Assembly (NCBI GenBank): GCA_027415455.1
Contig: DAIBSV010000063.1
Coordinates: forward strand, 1-11,280
Source: Nitrospirota bacterium
GTDB taxonomy: Bacteria; Nitrospirota_A; Leptospirillia; Leptospirillales; Leptospirillaceae
DNA: 11,280 nucleotides
Reading direction: 5' to 3'
This document shows positions 1 through 6,967 of the stretch, piece after piece. The first letter of the stretch is position 1. Every line of letters starts with the position of its first letter. Position numbers and translations under genes: made by a program. The notes below the pieces were generated by a model. The model was not told the origin of the DNA and made no database searches. It saw nothing but the letters and a program-made list of their open reading frames with translations.

Positions 1-662
1 GCCGGAATCCGGTCCGACGATCTCTCCGGGATCCGGACGGGCCGCAGGAACCGGCCCCGAACCAGGGACACGGCACATCCGGCAAAATCCCAAGGTCGGC
101 GTCAGAACGGGAAACCCCGGGCCAAAGCCTTGGGGACGTTCGCCTCCCGCCAATCGCCCCCCTGCGCTCCGGCGCCCGGATCCGGCATCTGGTCCGGAGC
201 CCCGTTCCCGGACAGGGGGGAGGGGCGGCCGTCTCGTCACCCGCGAGGGAGGTCCCGGGCCGGGACCTCCGGATCGGATGGTCTCCCGGGATGCGGGAGA
301 AGAAGCGCGGCAAGGCTGCGAACAACGGCCCTGCACTGATTTTGCCGCATCTTCTGCGGGGACCCCGTCGGAGCGCGCCTCTTTTGGGGAGCTCCGGAGG
401 CGCCTGCCCGGCGACCGGGAACCAGCCTTCGGCGCACCTCCGGCGTTCCGGGAGACCTCCTCGAGCGGGACGTGCGACCGGGGCGAAGGTTGCAGGGATA
501 GGCTCGCCGTCGGGGACCGCCTCCGGACAAGGATCCCAACCGGGGTCTGACGAAGAGCCTTTCCCCCCCTCCCGGGCCTCCTCGAATCCCGTCTCTCCGT
601 TCTTCCCGGATGGCCGACAGCTCTGGAGCTCTCCCTCCCGCCTCCTCCTGAAGGGGACGCTC
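1..662. other. Gene-free GC-rich stretch downstream of the minus-strand block
   Basis: I see no supportable gene here. Several overlapping reading frames are open on both strands, as expected in very GC-rich DNA, but their translations are Arg/Pro/Gly/Ser-rich, show no family motif, and start without a convincing ribosome-binding site. The strip contains many short GC palindromes, such as the AGCTC/GAGCT pair near 620, but none is followed by a T-tract on the minus strand. I therefore cannot name a terminator for the gene ending at 663. An unrecognised small gene or part of a neighbouring gene cannot be excluded. Confidence 0.5.
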
Positions 663-2105
663 TCAGTAGAATAGGGGCATGCGAAGCATGACCTGGACAT
701 TGGGGGCGTCGGGGGTCACCCCGGCCGCCACCGTCACCATGTAAAAAAAATGGGGGTTGACGGTGTAGGAGGTTCCGAAGAGAACCGACCCCATCTGGAG
801 GATCCGCGTCAGGGGGATCTGGACCCCGTCCTGGCTGGGCGGCCAGACGGTCATCTGGTCGTATCCCAGGGAGAAGGAGGCCTTCGTGTTGAAGGAGAAC
901 CATCCCCCGAAATTCACGTCGGTCGCGTTCCCCGGGTTCACCGTTCCGATGCTCCCCCCGAAGTTGCGGCTCATGTTGTAGATGTAGGAGGCGTTGCCGT
1001 AGAAGACGACCGGGGTGGTCGGGAAAAAGACGCTCAATCCCGGCTCGAAGGCCCAGAAGCCGGTTCCGGTGGGCTGGGCGGTCAGGACGCCGGTGGTCGT
1101 GTCGACGGGGATGGTGAAGGGGTTCGTCCCGGTGGTGGACTTGACCATGAGGTTGCCCATGAAGAGTCCGCCCAGCGCCGGACGGGTGTTGAACTGGTAA
1201 TGGAGACCGAACTGGATGTCGCCGAGGCCCGAACCCGTGGCCGCCGCCTCCGTCGGGAGCCCCGTCGACCCGCCGCTCGAGATCGGGGAGACGAAGGCGC
1301 TGAGGGTCCGGTAGATGTAGGGGACGTCCGCCTCGAGCTCCAGACGTGAGGTGATCCCGAGAAAGAAGGACAGGATGTCCACGTAGTAGTCCTGGCTGAG
1401 CTGCTGGATGTTGACCAGGGTCGAGGGAAGAAGCTGGTTCACGGTAAAGCTCTGGACCCCCACCTGGGAGGCCGAGTTGTGGACGTACATGACCGTGTCC
1501 TCGACCAGGAGCTTCCCCGCCGGAAGCAGAAGAGGGATTTCCGTGGAAGCGGAAGGGGGGTTGGCGGTCACGACGATGGGCGGGGGAGGCGCCGGTCTCT
1601 TCGCGGGAGGCGGGGCGACCTTCGGAGGGGGAATGTATTCGACGAGGTGGACGATCCGGTGGAGATGGTAGCAGGGCTCGTTTTTATCCTGGCAGAGAGG
1701 GAGATGGGGGATCGGATCCACGCCCAGCGGGATGACTGCGATCCGTGACGGATCGATTCCCCGGTCGACCAGGAAATTCTTCACCGATTCCCCCCGGCTC
1801 CGGGCCAGGGCATAGTTGTATTCCTTCGTTCCCCGGATGTCCGCATGGGCGTACAGGAGCACGTGGACGGCCGGGTGGGCCTTCAGGAAGGGGAGGATCT
1901 CCTTGAGGAGGGCGCGGTCGGTGGCGGTCAGATAGTCGTCGTCGTAGTGGAAGAAGAGATCCAGCACGACCAGGGCTCCCCTTTCGGGAGAGGGCGCCGG
2001 AACCGCTCCAAGGCCTGCGGCGAAGGCGGATCCGGAAAAAGGGCCCGGACCCCGGAGGCCAAGACCCACGAGGAGGACGGACAGGAGCAGCAGGAGCCTT
2101 GCCAC
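663..2105 (-). CDS. FapF-like outer-membrane beta-barrel with N-terminal OmpA/Pal-like domain
   Basis: 480 aa; predicted outer-membrane pore or assembly channel tethered to peptidoglycan. A GTG start at 2105 is chosen because it gives a compact signal peptide (about residues 1-29, five leucines in a row, ending SAFA) and has GGGAG seven bases upstream; in-frame ATGs lie further upstream inside the previous gene. Residues about 46-156 form an OmpA-C/Pal-like domain: HADIRG around 87-92 and the following N-x-A-L-A-R-S-R-G supply the Asp (about 89) and Arg (about 104) that bind diaminopimelate in this family. A Pro-rich linker (about 159-195) leads to a barrel (about 196-480) starting LPAGKLLVED and ending in PLFY, an aromatic C-terminal beta-signal. 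The barrel is closely related to that of the gene just upstream (2197-3357), so the two arose by duplication and differ in their N-terminal modules. An OmpA domain in front of a Fap-type barrel is unusual. The barrel fold is firm; the FapF relationship is likely. Confidence 0.82.
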   Translation of the reverse strand: MARLLLLLSVLLVGLGLRGPGPFSGSAFAAGLGAVPAPSPERGALVVLDLFFHYDDDYLTATDRALLKEILPFLKAHPAVHVLLYAHADIRGTKEYNYALARSRGESVKNFLVDRGIDPSRIAVIPLGVDPIPHLPLCQDKNEPCYHLHRIVHLVEYIPPPKVAPPPAKRPAPPPPIVVTANPPSASTEIPLLLPAGKLLVEDTVMYVHNSASQVGVQSFTVNQLLPSTLVNIQQLSQDYYVDILSFFLGITSRLELEADVPYIYRTLSAFVSPISSGGSTGLPTEAAATGSGLGDIQFGLHYQFNTRPALGGLFMGNLMVKSTTGTNPFTIPVDTTTGVLTAQPTGTGFWAFEPGLSVFFPTTPVVFYGNASYIYNMSRNFGGSIGTVNPGNATDVNFGGWFSFNTKASFSLGYDQMTVWPPSQDGVQIPLTRILQMGSVLFGTSYTVNPHFFYMVTVAAGVTPDAPNVQVMLRMPLFY

Positions 2106-2112
2106 CGCTCTT

Positions 2113-2117
2113 CTCCC
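2113..2117 (-). promoter_or_regulatory. Ribosome-binding site deciding the GTG start at 2105
   Basis: GGGAG on the minus strand lies seven bases before the GTG at 2105. The GTG opens directly into a hydrophobic signal peptide. The alternative in-frame ATGs upstream would add an unrelated 64-residue extension overlapping the end of the preceding gene. Confidence 0.6.
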
Positions 2118-2196
2118 GAGGACCCCCCCCGGGAAATCCCGGCAAACCGGGAGAGTCCGCAGCCGGTCCGGCCCGGGACGGCCTTCTCCCGCAGGC

Positions 2197-3357
2197 TCAG
2201 TAGTAGAGGGGAAAACGGATCGTGATCTGGACATTGGGCGCATCCGGGGTGACTCCGGCCTCGACGTTGAGCATGTAGAACATGTACCGGCTGACATTGT
2301 AGGAGTACCCGAACATGAGGGAGCCCATCTGGAGGACGCGGGTCAGGGGAAGCTGGACTCCGTTCTCCGTCGGCGGCCACATGCTCATCTGGTCGTACCC
2401 GATGCTGAAGGAGGTCTGCTCGTTCAGGGAAAATCCGGCGCCGAAGGAAAGGTCGGTGGCGTTGCCGGGATTGATGGTCCCGATGGCGCCTCCGAAATTG
2501 GCGGAAAAATTGTAGATGTATCCGGCGTTGGCATAGAAGACGGCCGGATCGCTGGGAAAGAGCACGGTGAAACCGGGCTCGACCGACCAGAAGCCGGTTC
2601 CCGTGGGCTGGACGGTCAGGATCCCGGTCGTCTGGTTCACCGGAATGGTGAAGGGGTTGCTCCCGGAGTTCGACTTGACCATGACGTTTCCGAGAATAAA
2701 GGTCCCTCCCAGTCCGCTCTGGTTGAACTGGTAATGCAGACCGAACTGGACATCGCCGATATCCGATCCGGCGGTGTTGACCTCGACCGAACCGTTCGAG
2801 CTCCCGATCGGACGCGTCACCACGTTCTCCGTCCGGTAGACGTAGGGGACGTCCGCCTCGAGCTCCAGACGGTTGGTCAGTCCGTAGTAGAAGGTCAGGA
2901 CATCCATGTAGTAGTCCTGGCTCACGGACTGGATATTGATGGTTCCGACCAGGAGGGCGGGAACGACGGTGAAGCCCTGGATGGCCAGCTGGGAGGCCGT
3001 GTTGTGGATGTATTCGAGGGAGTTTTCGACGAGGAGCTTGCCGGCCGGGATCAGAATCCCGGTCGCATTGACGAGGGTCTCCACCGTGGGGGGTTCTTTT
3101 TTCTTGGCGGGGGCGACCCCCACCGGTCCGGCGGGAGGCGCGGAGGATTCCCGGGACGAAGTGCCGGTCCCCTTTTCCCGTTTCTTTTTCTTCCCGCTCC
3201 CGTCGGAATCAATTCCTCCGGAAGAGCCGGACGGGGAGCTGTTCGCGACCGCCGGGGACGGTTCCGGCCCGGCAAGGGCAGAGGGGGCGGCCGGGAATCC
3301 GAGGCCCGCGAAAAAAAAGACCATTCCCAGGACCGCCAGGGTTCCCGCTCGTCTCAC
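2197..3357 (-). CDS. FapF-like outer-membrane beta-barrel transporter
   Basis: 386 aa; predicted outer-membrane channel for export of the secreted proteins encoded upstream. GTG start at 3357, preceded by GGGGGAG five bases away, yields a clean signal peptide (residues 1-29, ending SALA). Residues about 30-95 are disordered and Ser/Gly/Pro- and Lys-rich (GSGKKKKREKG and APAKKKEPP). The barrel (about 103-386) begins IPAGKLLVENSLEY, continues with LTNRLELEADVPYVYR, and ends PLYY, an aromatic C-terminus typical of BAM substrates. From memory these phrases match the Pseudomonas FapF barrel family, whose members carry an N-terminal coiled-coil plug; no such coiled coil is evident here. The gene stops 91 bases before the paralogous barrel gene and follows a 230-base gap. 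It could be a barrel of another export route, but the C39 peptidase nearby favours the Fap-type assignment. Confidence 0.8.
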   Translation of the reverse strand: MRRAGTLAVLGMVFFFAGLGFPAAPSALAGPEPSPAVANSSPSGSSGGIDSDGSGKKKKREKGTGTSSRESSAPPAGPVGVAPAKKKEPPTVETLVNATGILIPAGKLLVENSLEYIHNTASQLAIQGFTVVPALLVGTINIQSVSQDYYMDVLTFYYGLTNRLELEADVPYVYRTENVVTRPIGSSNGSVEVNTAGSDIGDVQFGLHYQFNQSGLGGTFILGNVMVKSNSGSNPFTIPVNQTTGILTVQPTGTGFWSVEPGFTVLFPSDPAVFYANAGYIYNFSANFGGAIGTINPGNATDLSFGAGFSLNEQTSFSIGYDQMSMWPPTENGVQLPLTRVLQMGSLMFGYSYNVSRYMFYMLNVEAGVTPDAPNVQITIRFPLYY

Positions 3358-3362
3358 CCGTT

Positions 3363-3369
3363 CTCCCCC
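3363..3369 (-). promoter_or_regulatory. Ribosome-binding site deciding the GTG start at 3357
   Basis: GGGGGAG on the minus strand, five bases before the GTG at 3357. The overlapping ATG nearby is in another frame and stops after a few codons. The in-frame ATG 24 codons upstream would put an Arg-rich extension in front of the signal peptide. Confidence 0.55.
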
Positions 3370-3447
3370 ATGGCGCCGCAGAATCCGCCGGGCCGGGATT
3401 TCCCCGGGGCCCCGGCCCGGATCGGGCAAAAAGAGAATGAGAATATA

Positions 3448-3462
3448 GGACAGCGCTTGTCC
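3448..3462 (-). terminator. Hairpin with T-rich tail in the gap before the barrel genes
   Basis: Read on the minus strand, GGACA / TGTCC form a 5-bp stem around a GCGCT-type loop, followed by a T-rich tract (TATATTCTCATTCTCTTTTT). It lies about 125 bases after the stop at 3588 and about 90 bases before the next start. The stem is short, so this may be a weak terminator or attenuator between the upstream genes and the barrels, or a chance structure beside an AT-rich promoter. A second hairpin (AGAGGGG / CCCCTCT, 3489-3509) lies just upstream without a T-tract. Confidence 0.3.
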
Positions 3463-3587
3463 CGCTATCCGGACTCCCCGGATCGGAGAGAGGGGACGGC
3501 CGCCCCTCTTCGACCTCCAGGAACACGGAGCGCATCGTGCCTTGTCAGGTCATGGCGATCCCTCGCAGACGGGTCCGGCAACCGGGC

Positions 3588-3926
3588 TCACCGGCCGTTC
3601 TCCTTCCCCGACCGGGGCCCCATGTCCAGACCGGAACCGACAGAGACCTCGTCCCACAGCTTGACCGGCCCGTCCTCCCCGTAGACCACTCCCGGCTTGA
3701 TCTGGACCGGGAACGCTCCGAGTCCTTCTCCCCGGAGGTCGATCTCCCGGTCGGAGAGGGGACGGCCGATCTCGAATCCCTCCCGCACGGATTCCCGGGT
3801 GACGGACGGGACGTTCTTCGAGAGGAGTCCGGGTGGCTCCCCCTTCCCGGGAGCGGAGCCGAGCAGGAGCGGCGCCATCCCTCCCATGGCACAATACAGA
3901 CCAAAAACAATCAGGATTCTTTTCAT
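3588..3926 (-). CDS. Small exported protein of the secretion locus, function unknown
   Basis: 112 aa. ATG start at 3926 is chosen for GGGAGGA five bases upstream and the signal peptide it opens (MKRILIVFG..., about residues 1-24). I do not recognise the family. The mature part holds RPLSDREIDLRGEGLGAF at about 55-72, which resembles the leader of double-glycine peptides (L-S-x-x-E-[IL]) but has GEG instead of GG, then VQIKPGVVYGEDGPVKLWDE and a short Gly/Arg-rich tail. It sits 43 bases after the preceding stop and upstream of the barrel genes, the place occupied by small accessory genes such as fapE in Pseudomonas, but I see no CxC motif or length match to FapE. Probably an accessory or minor exported component. 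Confidence 0.72.
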   Translation of the reverse strand: MKRILIVFGLYCAMGGMAPLLLGSAPGKGEPPGLLSKNVPSVTRESVREGFEIGRPLSDREIDLRGEGLGAFPVQIKPGVVYGEDGPVKLWDEVSVGSGLDMGPRSGKENGR

Positions 3927-3969
3927 CGACGTCCTCCCGGCTGCGCGGCATCCCGCACGCACCGGACCT

Positions 3970-4812
3970 TCAGAAGCGGCTCAGAATCGACCCGAGGGTC
4001 GCCGACTGGGTCGTCCGGAGAATCATGTTCGTCGTGTGCGTGACGGAGCGCATGTGGCTGATGACCCCGTTGATCTGGGTCAGATGCTGGATGATGACAT
4101 CGTTGGCGTTGTTCTGGATGACCGTATTGAGACCGGCGGAGTTGGAAAAAGCGTTCCCCAGGACTCCCGAATTTCCCGTCCCGACCTGGATCAGGGTCGA
4201 CGCCGGATTGAGCGCGCCCGTATTTTTCGCGGGACCGGAGCCCTGGGAGGAGGGCGGGATCGCCGGCACGACCGGACTCTTCGGGGACTCGGTCCCGGAG
4301 GCGCCGGTGCTCTCAGGAACGCTCATGGACAAACGGAGGGTCGACGCCGGCGGAGTCGTCTCGCCGGTCGAAGCCGCCGGGTTCAAGCTCTCCGGCATTG
4401 TGCCGGGAAGGGTCCCGACGGAGACGTTCGGAAGGACCGGCTTGGCGGTGACGGTCTTGAGAACGGTCACGACATTGTTGGCGAGCGTCAGATCGGTTTC
4501 GGCCTGGAAGGTGTTATTGATCCACGTCACCGACCGGAAGGAGAAGTTGAAGTTCATGTCTCCGAAAGAGAAGCCTCCCCGCATGGAGTCGAGGAGGCTG
4601 TCTGAGACGTTCCGGGCTCCGGAGAGGAGATCGCGGGAGCCGGCCCATGCAGGGGGGGACACCCCCGCAAGAAGCAGGGTCGGGAGCAGGGCGCCCAGCA
4701 GAAGGGAGGAACCGGATCCGTGCGGCCTCCTTCCGGATTTCCGGGCTCCCCTTGCGATTTCCAGGCCCTCGGAAGATGCCTTCCCGGGATGTCGATTTCC
4801 ATGAACGGCCAT
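3970..4812 (-). CDS. Exported protein with double-glycine motif and QNN C-terminal motif
   Basis: 280 aa; candidate substrate of the adjacent C39 peptidase. ATG start at 4812 with GAGGAG six bases upstream and 22 bases after the peptidase stop, so probably co-translated. A long basic N-region precedes the hydrophobic core (about 36-57, ending AWA). At about 70-81 comes SDSLLDSMRGGF, a double-glycine motif, and then alternating polar/hydrophobic segments that suggest beta-structure. Residues about 130-205 are Pro/Ser/Thr-rich and probably disordered. Near the C-terminus (about 220-250) GNAFSNSAGLNTVIQNN followed by VIIQHLTQIN matches the end of the 131-aa protein at 5652-6047. The tail runs about 30 residues beyond that motif, unlike its relatives. 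I cannot assign it to FapA, FapB, FapC or FapE; a minor or nucleating subunit is an inference from context. Confidence 0.8.
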   Translation of the reverse strand: MAVHGNRHPGKASSEGLEIARGARKSGRRPHGSGSSLLLGALLPTLLLAGVSPPAWAGSRDLLSGARNVSDSLLDSMRGGFSFGDMNFNFSFRSVTWINNTFQAETDLTLANNVVTVLKTVTAKPVLPNVSVGTLPGTMPESLNPAASTGETTPPASTLRLSMSVPESTGASGTESPKSPVVPAIPPSSQGSGPAKNTGALNPASTLIQVGTGNSGVLGNAFSNSAGLNTVIQNNANDVIIQHLTQINGVISHMRSVTHTTNMILRTTQSATLGSILSRF

Positions 4813-4834
4813 GGGCCACTCCTCGATGGGGGAT

Positions 4835-5650
4835 TCAGGGAATCCCGATTTTCGCAAACCCCCCGAACTGGAACTGGTTCGGACCGGGGACGAGCAGAAG
4901 CTGCGTGGCAAGGGGAAGCTGGTTCTGGGCCATGGCCACCGGAACCTTCACGCTGACCCGGGCCCATTCCCGGGGATCGTTGAAGGACTGTCGGGAGACG
5001 AAAATGTTTTTCCCCCGGTGGATGATGAAGACGATGTTGTTGATCCAGAGCTTCTTGAACCGGGACAACCTCTCCCGGCGGAGGCCCCGGGCGGGATCCC
5101 CGATCAGCACATATCCCCCCTCGATTCCCTTGACGACGACGAAGTGGCGGTATCCGTGGGTCTGGATGAGCACGATCGCCGGAAGGCGAAGCTCGGCCAG
5201 CTTTTCGAGGGTGATCCGGTATCCGTCGGCCGCATACCCGATCGACGCCAGATAGCGCTTGATATCGAGCAGGGAGAATCCCTTCTTGCGGATCGTCGCC
5301 CGGTCTCCCGCCTTCCACATGGACTTGAAGGCCTCCGTCTCCGAAGTGGGCCGCCTGAATTCATAGGTCAGGAGGGTGGCGACGGCGGCGGAGCCGCAGC
5401 TGAAATCGAACTGCTGGCGGACGACGGTGGCGAACTTGAGTTCCTTGTAGCTCTTGACGGGAAGCGTTTCCGCGCCGCCGGGGCCGATGAAGTCCAGGAC
5501 CCCTGCCGCGGACTGGGCCGGAAGCCCTCCCCAGAGGAGTCCTGCGAAAACGGCCCAGACGAAAAAAAGGTGCAAGGGAAGAAGAGCTGGTTGAACGCTC
5601 CTCCCGTCACCTTGGTCCTCTATTTCCGGAAACCCGGTTCTCGCCTTCAT
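4835..5650 (-). CDS. C39-like double-glycine cysteine peptidase, periplasmic (FapD-like)
   Basis: 271 aa. Predicted papain-fold peptidase that cuts after double-glycine motifs. The catalytic set is complete: QQFDFSCGSAAVATLL at about 79-94 gives the oxyanion-hole Gln and Cys85, HGYRHFVVVKG at about 165-175 gives His169, and GDPARG at about 184-189 gives Asp185. A hydrophobic segment (about 23-45) after a polar N-region indicates Sec export or a membrane anchor, and there is no ABC transporter attached, so it should act in the periplasm. This stand-alone, signal-bearing form next to FapF-type barrels is the FapD arrangement of Pseudomonas fap operons. Its ATG follows the preceding stop by one base (TGAAATG), indicating translational coupling, and two genes encoding double-glycine-motif proteins flank it. 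A tail of about 60 residues beyond the peptidase fold has no recognised role. Confidence 0.9.
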   Translation of the reverse strand: MKARTGFPEIEDQGDGRSVQPALLPLHLFFVWAVFAGLLWGGLPAQSAAGVLDFIGPGGAETLPVKSYKELKFATVVRQQFDFSCGSAAVATLLTYEFRRPTSETEAFKSMWKAGDRATIRKKGFSLLDIKRYLASIGYAADGYRITLEKLAELRLPAIVLIQTHGYRHFVVVKGIEGGYVLIGDPARGLRRERLSRFKKLWINNIVFIIHRGKNIFVSRQSFNDPREWARVSVKVPVAMAQNQLPLATQLLLVPGPNQFQFGGFAKIGIP

Positions 5651-5651
5651 T

Positions 5652-6047
5652 TCAGCGCCTGAACTGGAGATTGAGCTGGACCATGTTCTGGATCAGAACG
5701 TTGCTTCCGTTGTTCTGGATCACATTGACGATCCCCGAGGCATTCTGGAACGCGTTGCCCTGGAGGACGTTGGAGAAGGTCACCTGGCTCCCTTTCCCGA
5801 AGCTTACGCTGTTGCCCGTGTCCACTCCGGACATGGAGGCATCGTTGACCATGAATCCGCCCCGGGAGCGGTCGAGCACTTTGGACGAGACCGTCGGACC
5901 CAGGGATCCCACGTCGAGGGACTCGGCTGGCGTCGGCTCTCCCGCGCCCGCGGAGGAAGGGCCCAGGATCCCTCCCGTCCAGGCCAGGACGGCACCGAGA
6001 ATCAAAAGACGGGCCGTTACAGCGGTCCGTTTGTTTTTCTCCTTCAT
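5652..6047 (-). CDS. Small exported protein with double-glycine and QNN motifs
   Basis: 131 aa; candidate C39 substrate. ATG start at 6047 is chosen because it opens a signal peptide (MKEKNKRTAVTARLLILG..., about 1-35). The ribosome-binding site is mediocre: GGGGAAG close by, or GGAGGG 13 bases away. SSKVLDRSRGGFMVND at about 54-69 carries Gly63-Gly64 in the same L-D-x-x-R-G-G-F setting as the 280-aa protein at 3970-4812. The C-terminal third (about 98-131: GNAFQNASGIVNVIQNNG, then VLIQNMVQLNLQF) ends the protein and is shared with the neighbouring exported proteins. It is coupled to the peptidase gene by TGAAATG. Of known Fap proteins it is nearest in size and position to a minor subunit or chaperone, but no homology to FapA is evident. 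Function unknown; export and processing are inferred. Confidence 0.8.
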   Translation of the reverse strand: MKEKNKRTAVTARLLILGAVLAWTGGILGPSSAGAGEPTPAESLDVGSLGPTVSSKVLDRSRGGFMVNDASMSGVDTGNSVSFGKGSQVTFSNVLQGNAFQNASGIVNVIQNNGSNVLIQNMVQLNLQFRR

Positions 6048-6112
6048 AGGCTTCCCCGAACCCTCCAGAAGGGGGTCCGACCTCCTTTCTCCTCCGAAGA
6101 TCCCGTCAGGGA

Positions 6113-6152
6113 GGAACCGCCGGACCGAAAAGGAAACCCGGCGGCCCGTTCC
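6113..6152 (-). other. Stem-loop behind the second low-complexity gene
   Basis: CCGCCGG / CCGGCGG form a 7-bp stem, extended by GGAA / TTCC across a 4-base bulge, around a 14-base loop. It starts 11 bases after the stop at 6163 and has no T-tract, so it looks like an mRNA-stabilising or processing hairpin and not an intrinsic terminator. A stronger stem-loop occupies the equivalent place behind the paralogous gene (6798-6838). Confidence 0.45.
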
Positions 6153-6162
6153 AGGAGAGCCC

Positions 6163-6273
6163 TTACTTGATGGACGATCCGCCGCTGATCGAGACATTGA
6201 CGGACTGCTGCACGTTGCTCATGTTTCCGCTGTTCTGGGAGGCGTTGGTGATCCCGGCGACCGAGGCGAAGGC
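6163..6273 (-). repeat. 111-base exact direct repeat, copy A (partner 6857-6967)
   Basis: From the stop codon into the coding sequence, 111 bases are identical to 6857-6967. Beyond this the two genes stay similar for roughly another 120 bases with scattered changes, then diverge in the low-complexity part. Even third codon positions are identical here, which points to recent duplication or gene conversion of the 3' ends. Confidence 0.9.
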
Positions 6274-6708
6274 CCGGTTGAAGTTGTTCTCCTGTGTCGA
6301 CTTCGAATGGTTCATGTAGGAGACCTGGTTGTCCGAGGTCGAGGCCCTGAGATCGGCGCTCGACACGGATTTCTCGAGGCTGAGGGCGGCGTTGAAGTTG
6401 ACGGAACGGCTGGAATTCGATGAGGAGCTGTAGGACTCGTTGCCGCTCCCCGACATGTTCCCGCTGCCGTCGCCGTTTCCGCTCTTCGAATAGGATTCCG
6501 TGCTGGTGCTGGTATGGCTTCCGTTGCTGGTGGCGGAGGCCGACGACTTGGAGGAGCCGGTGTTGGAGGTCTCGTTGGAGGTGCTGTTGGTGTTCCCGTT
6601 TCCGTTGCTGTTGGAATTCGTGTTGGCGTTGCCGGCCGCGAAGGCCATCGGCCCGGCACCGGCGACAATGGCGGCGGCCACGGCAAGTCCGATCAGCTGC
6701 TTTTTCAT
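6163..6708 (-). CDS. Secreted Ser/Asn/Gly-rich low-complexity protein, candidate fibre subunit (copy 2)
   Basis: 181 aa. ATG at 6708 with GAGGAG six bases upstream. Residues 1-24 are a classical signal peptide (MKKQLIGLAV..., ending AFA). Residues about 25-100 are almost wholly Ser, Asn, Gly and Thr with short repeats (NGNGNTNSTSNETSNTGSS), lacking cysteine and nearly lacking hydrophobic residues. Residues about 101-181 are ordered in character: RSVNFNA, LEKSVSSADLRA, VSYMNHSKSTQENN, then AFASVAGITNASQNSG and a beta-prone tail ending SISGGSSIK. The last 53 residues are identical to the paralogue at 6857-7432. Size, signal peptide, Asn/Ser richness and position upstream of a C39 peptidase and FapF-like barrels suggest a fibre or amyloid subunit, by analogy with FapB/FapC; I do not recognise their repeat motif. 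A secreted adhesin or matrix protein is the alternative. Confidence 0.82.
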   Translation of the reverse strand: MKKQLIGLAVAAAIVAGAGPMAFAAGNANTNSNSNGNGNTNSTSNETSNTGSSKSSASATSNGSHTSTSTESYSKSGNGDGSGNMSGSGNESYSSSSNSSRSVNFNAALSLEKSVSSADLRASTSDNQVSYMNHSKSTQENNFNRAFASVAGITNASQNSGNMSNVQQSVNVSISGGSSIK

Positions 6709-6797
6709 GGAAGACTCCTCTCAAAGTGTCATGAACAGGTTACAGAAACGGTCGAGGCTCGCTCCGACAGGAGGCTCTCCGCCCCATTCCCATTCCC

Positions 6798-6838
6798 GGC
6801 TCCGGATCCCCGCTTCGACCGGGGAGATCCGGAAAGCC
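6798..6838 (-). other. Strong stem-loop between the two low-complexity genes
   Basis: GGCTCCGGATCCCCG (6798-6812) pairs with 6820-6838 through about 15 base pairs interrupted by bulges at 6825 and 6833-6834, with a 7-base loop. It begins 19 bases after the stop at 6857. No T-tract follows on the minus strand, so it is not a classical terminator. It may protect the upstream transcript from 3' degradation or reduce read-through, giving more of the first protein than of the downstream gene products. Confidence 0.5.
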
Positions 6839-6856
6839 GGGTCCAACCGGATTGCG

Positions 6857-6967
6857 TTACTTGATGGACGATCCGCCGCTGATCGAGACATTGACGGACT
6901 GCTGCACGTTGCTCATGTTTCCGCTGTTCTGGGAGGCGTTGGTGATCCCGGCGACCGAGGCGAAGGC
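6857..6967 (-). repeat. 111-base exact direct repeat, copy B (partner 6163-6273)
   Basis: Exact match to 6163-6273, encoding the identical C-terminal region of the two paralogous secreted proteins. Recombination between the copies would delete one gene and leave one intact hybrid, so copy number may vary between strains. Confidence 0.9.

Noticed and set aside
130..674. Overlapping short frames in the first 670 bases, on both strands
   Set aside because: There is no recognisable domain, no signal peptide and no good ribosome-binding site, and the composition is typical of chance translation of GC-rich DNA. A real small gene cannot be fully excluded.
3697..4804. Long plus-strand frames opposite the 280-aa and 112-aa exported proteins
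   Set aside because: The minus-strand frames have signal peptides, ribosome-binding sites and motifs shared with neighbours; the plus-strand frames have none.
6163..6967. Direct repeats considered as part of a CRISPR array or insertion sequence
   Set aside because: There are only two copies, each lies inside a coding sequence and encodes the same protein domain, with no spacers, terminal inverted repeats or transposase.
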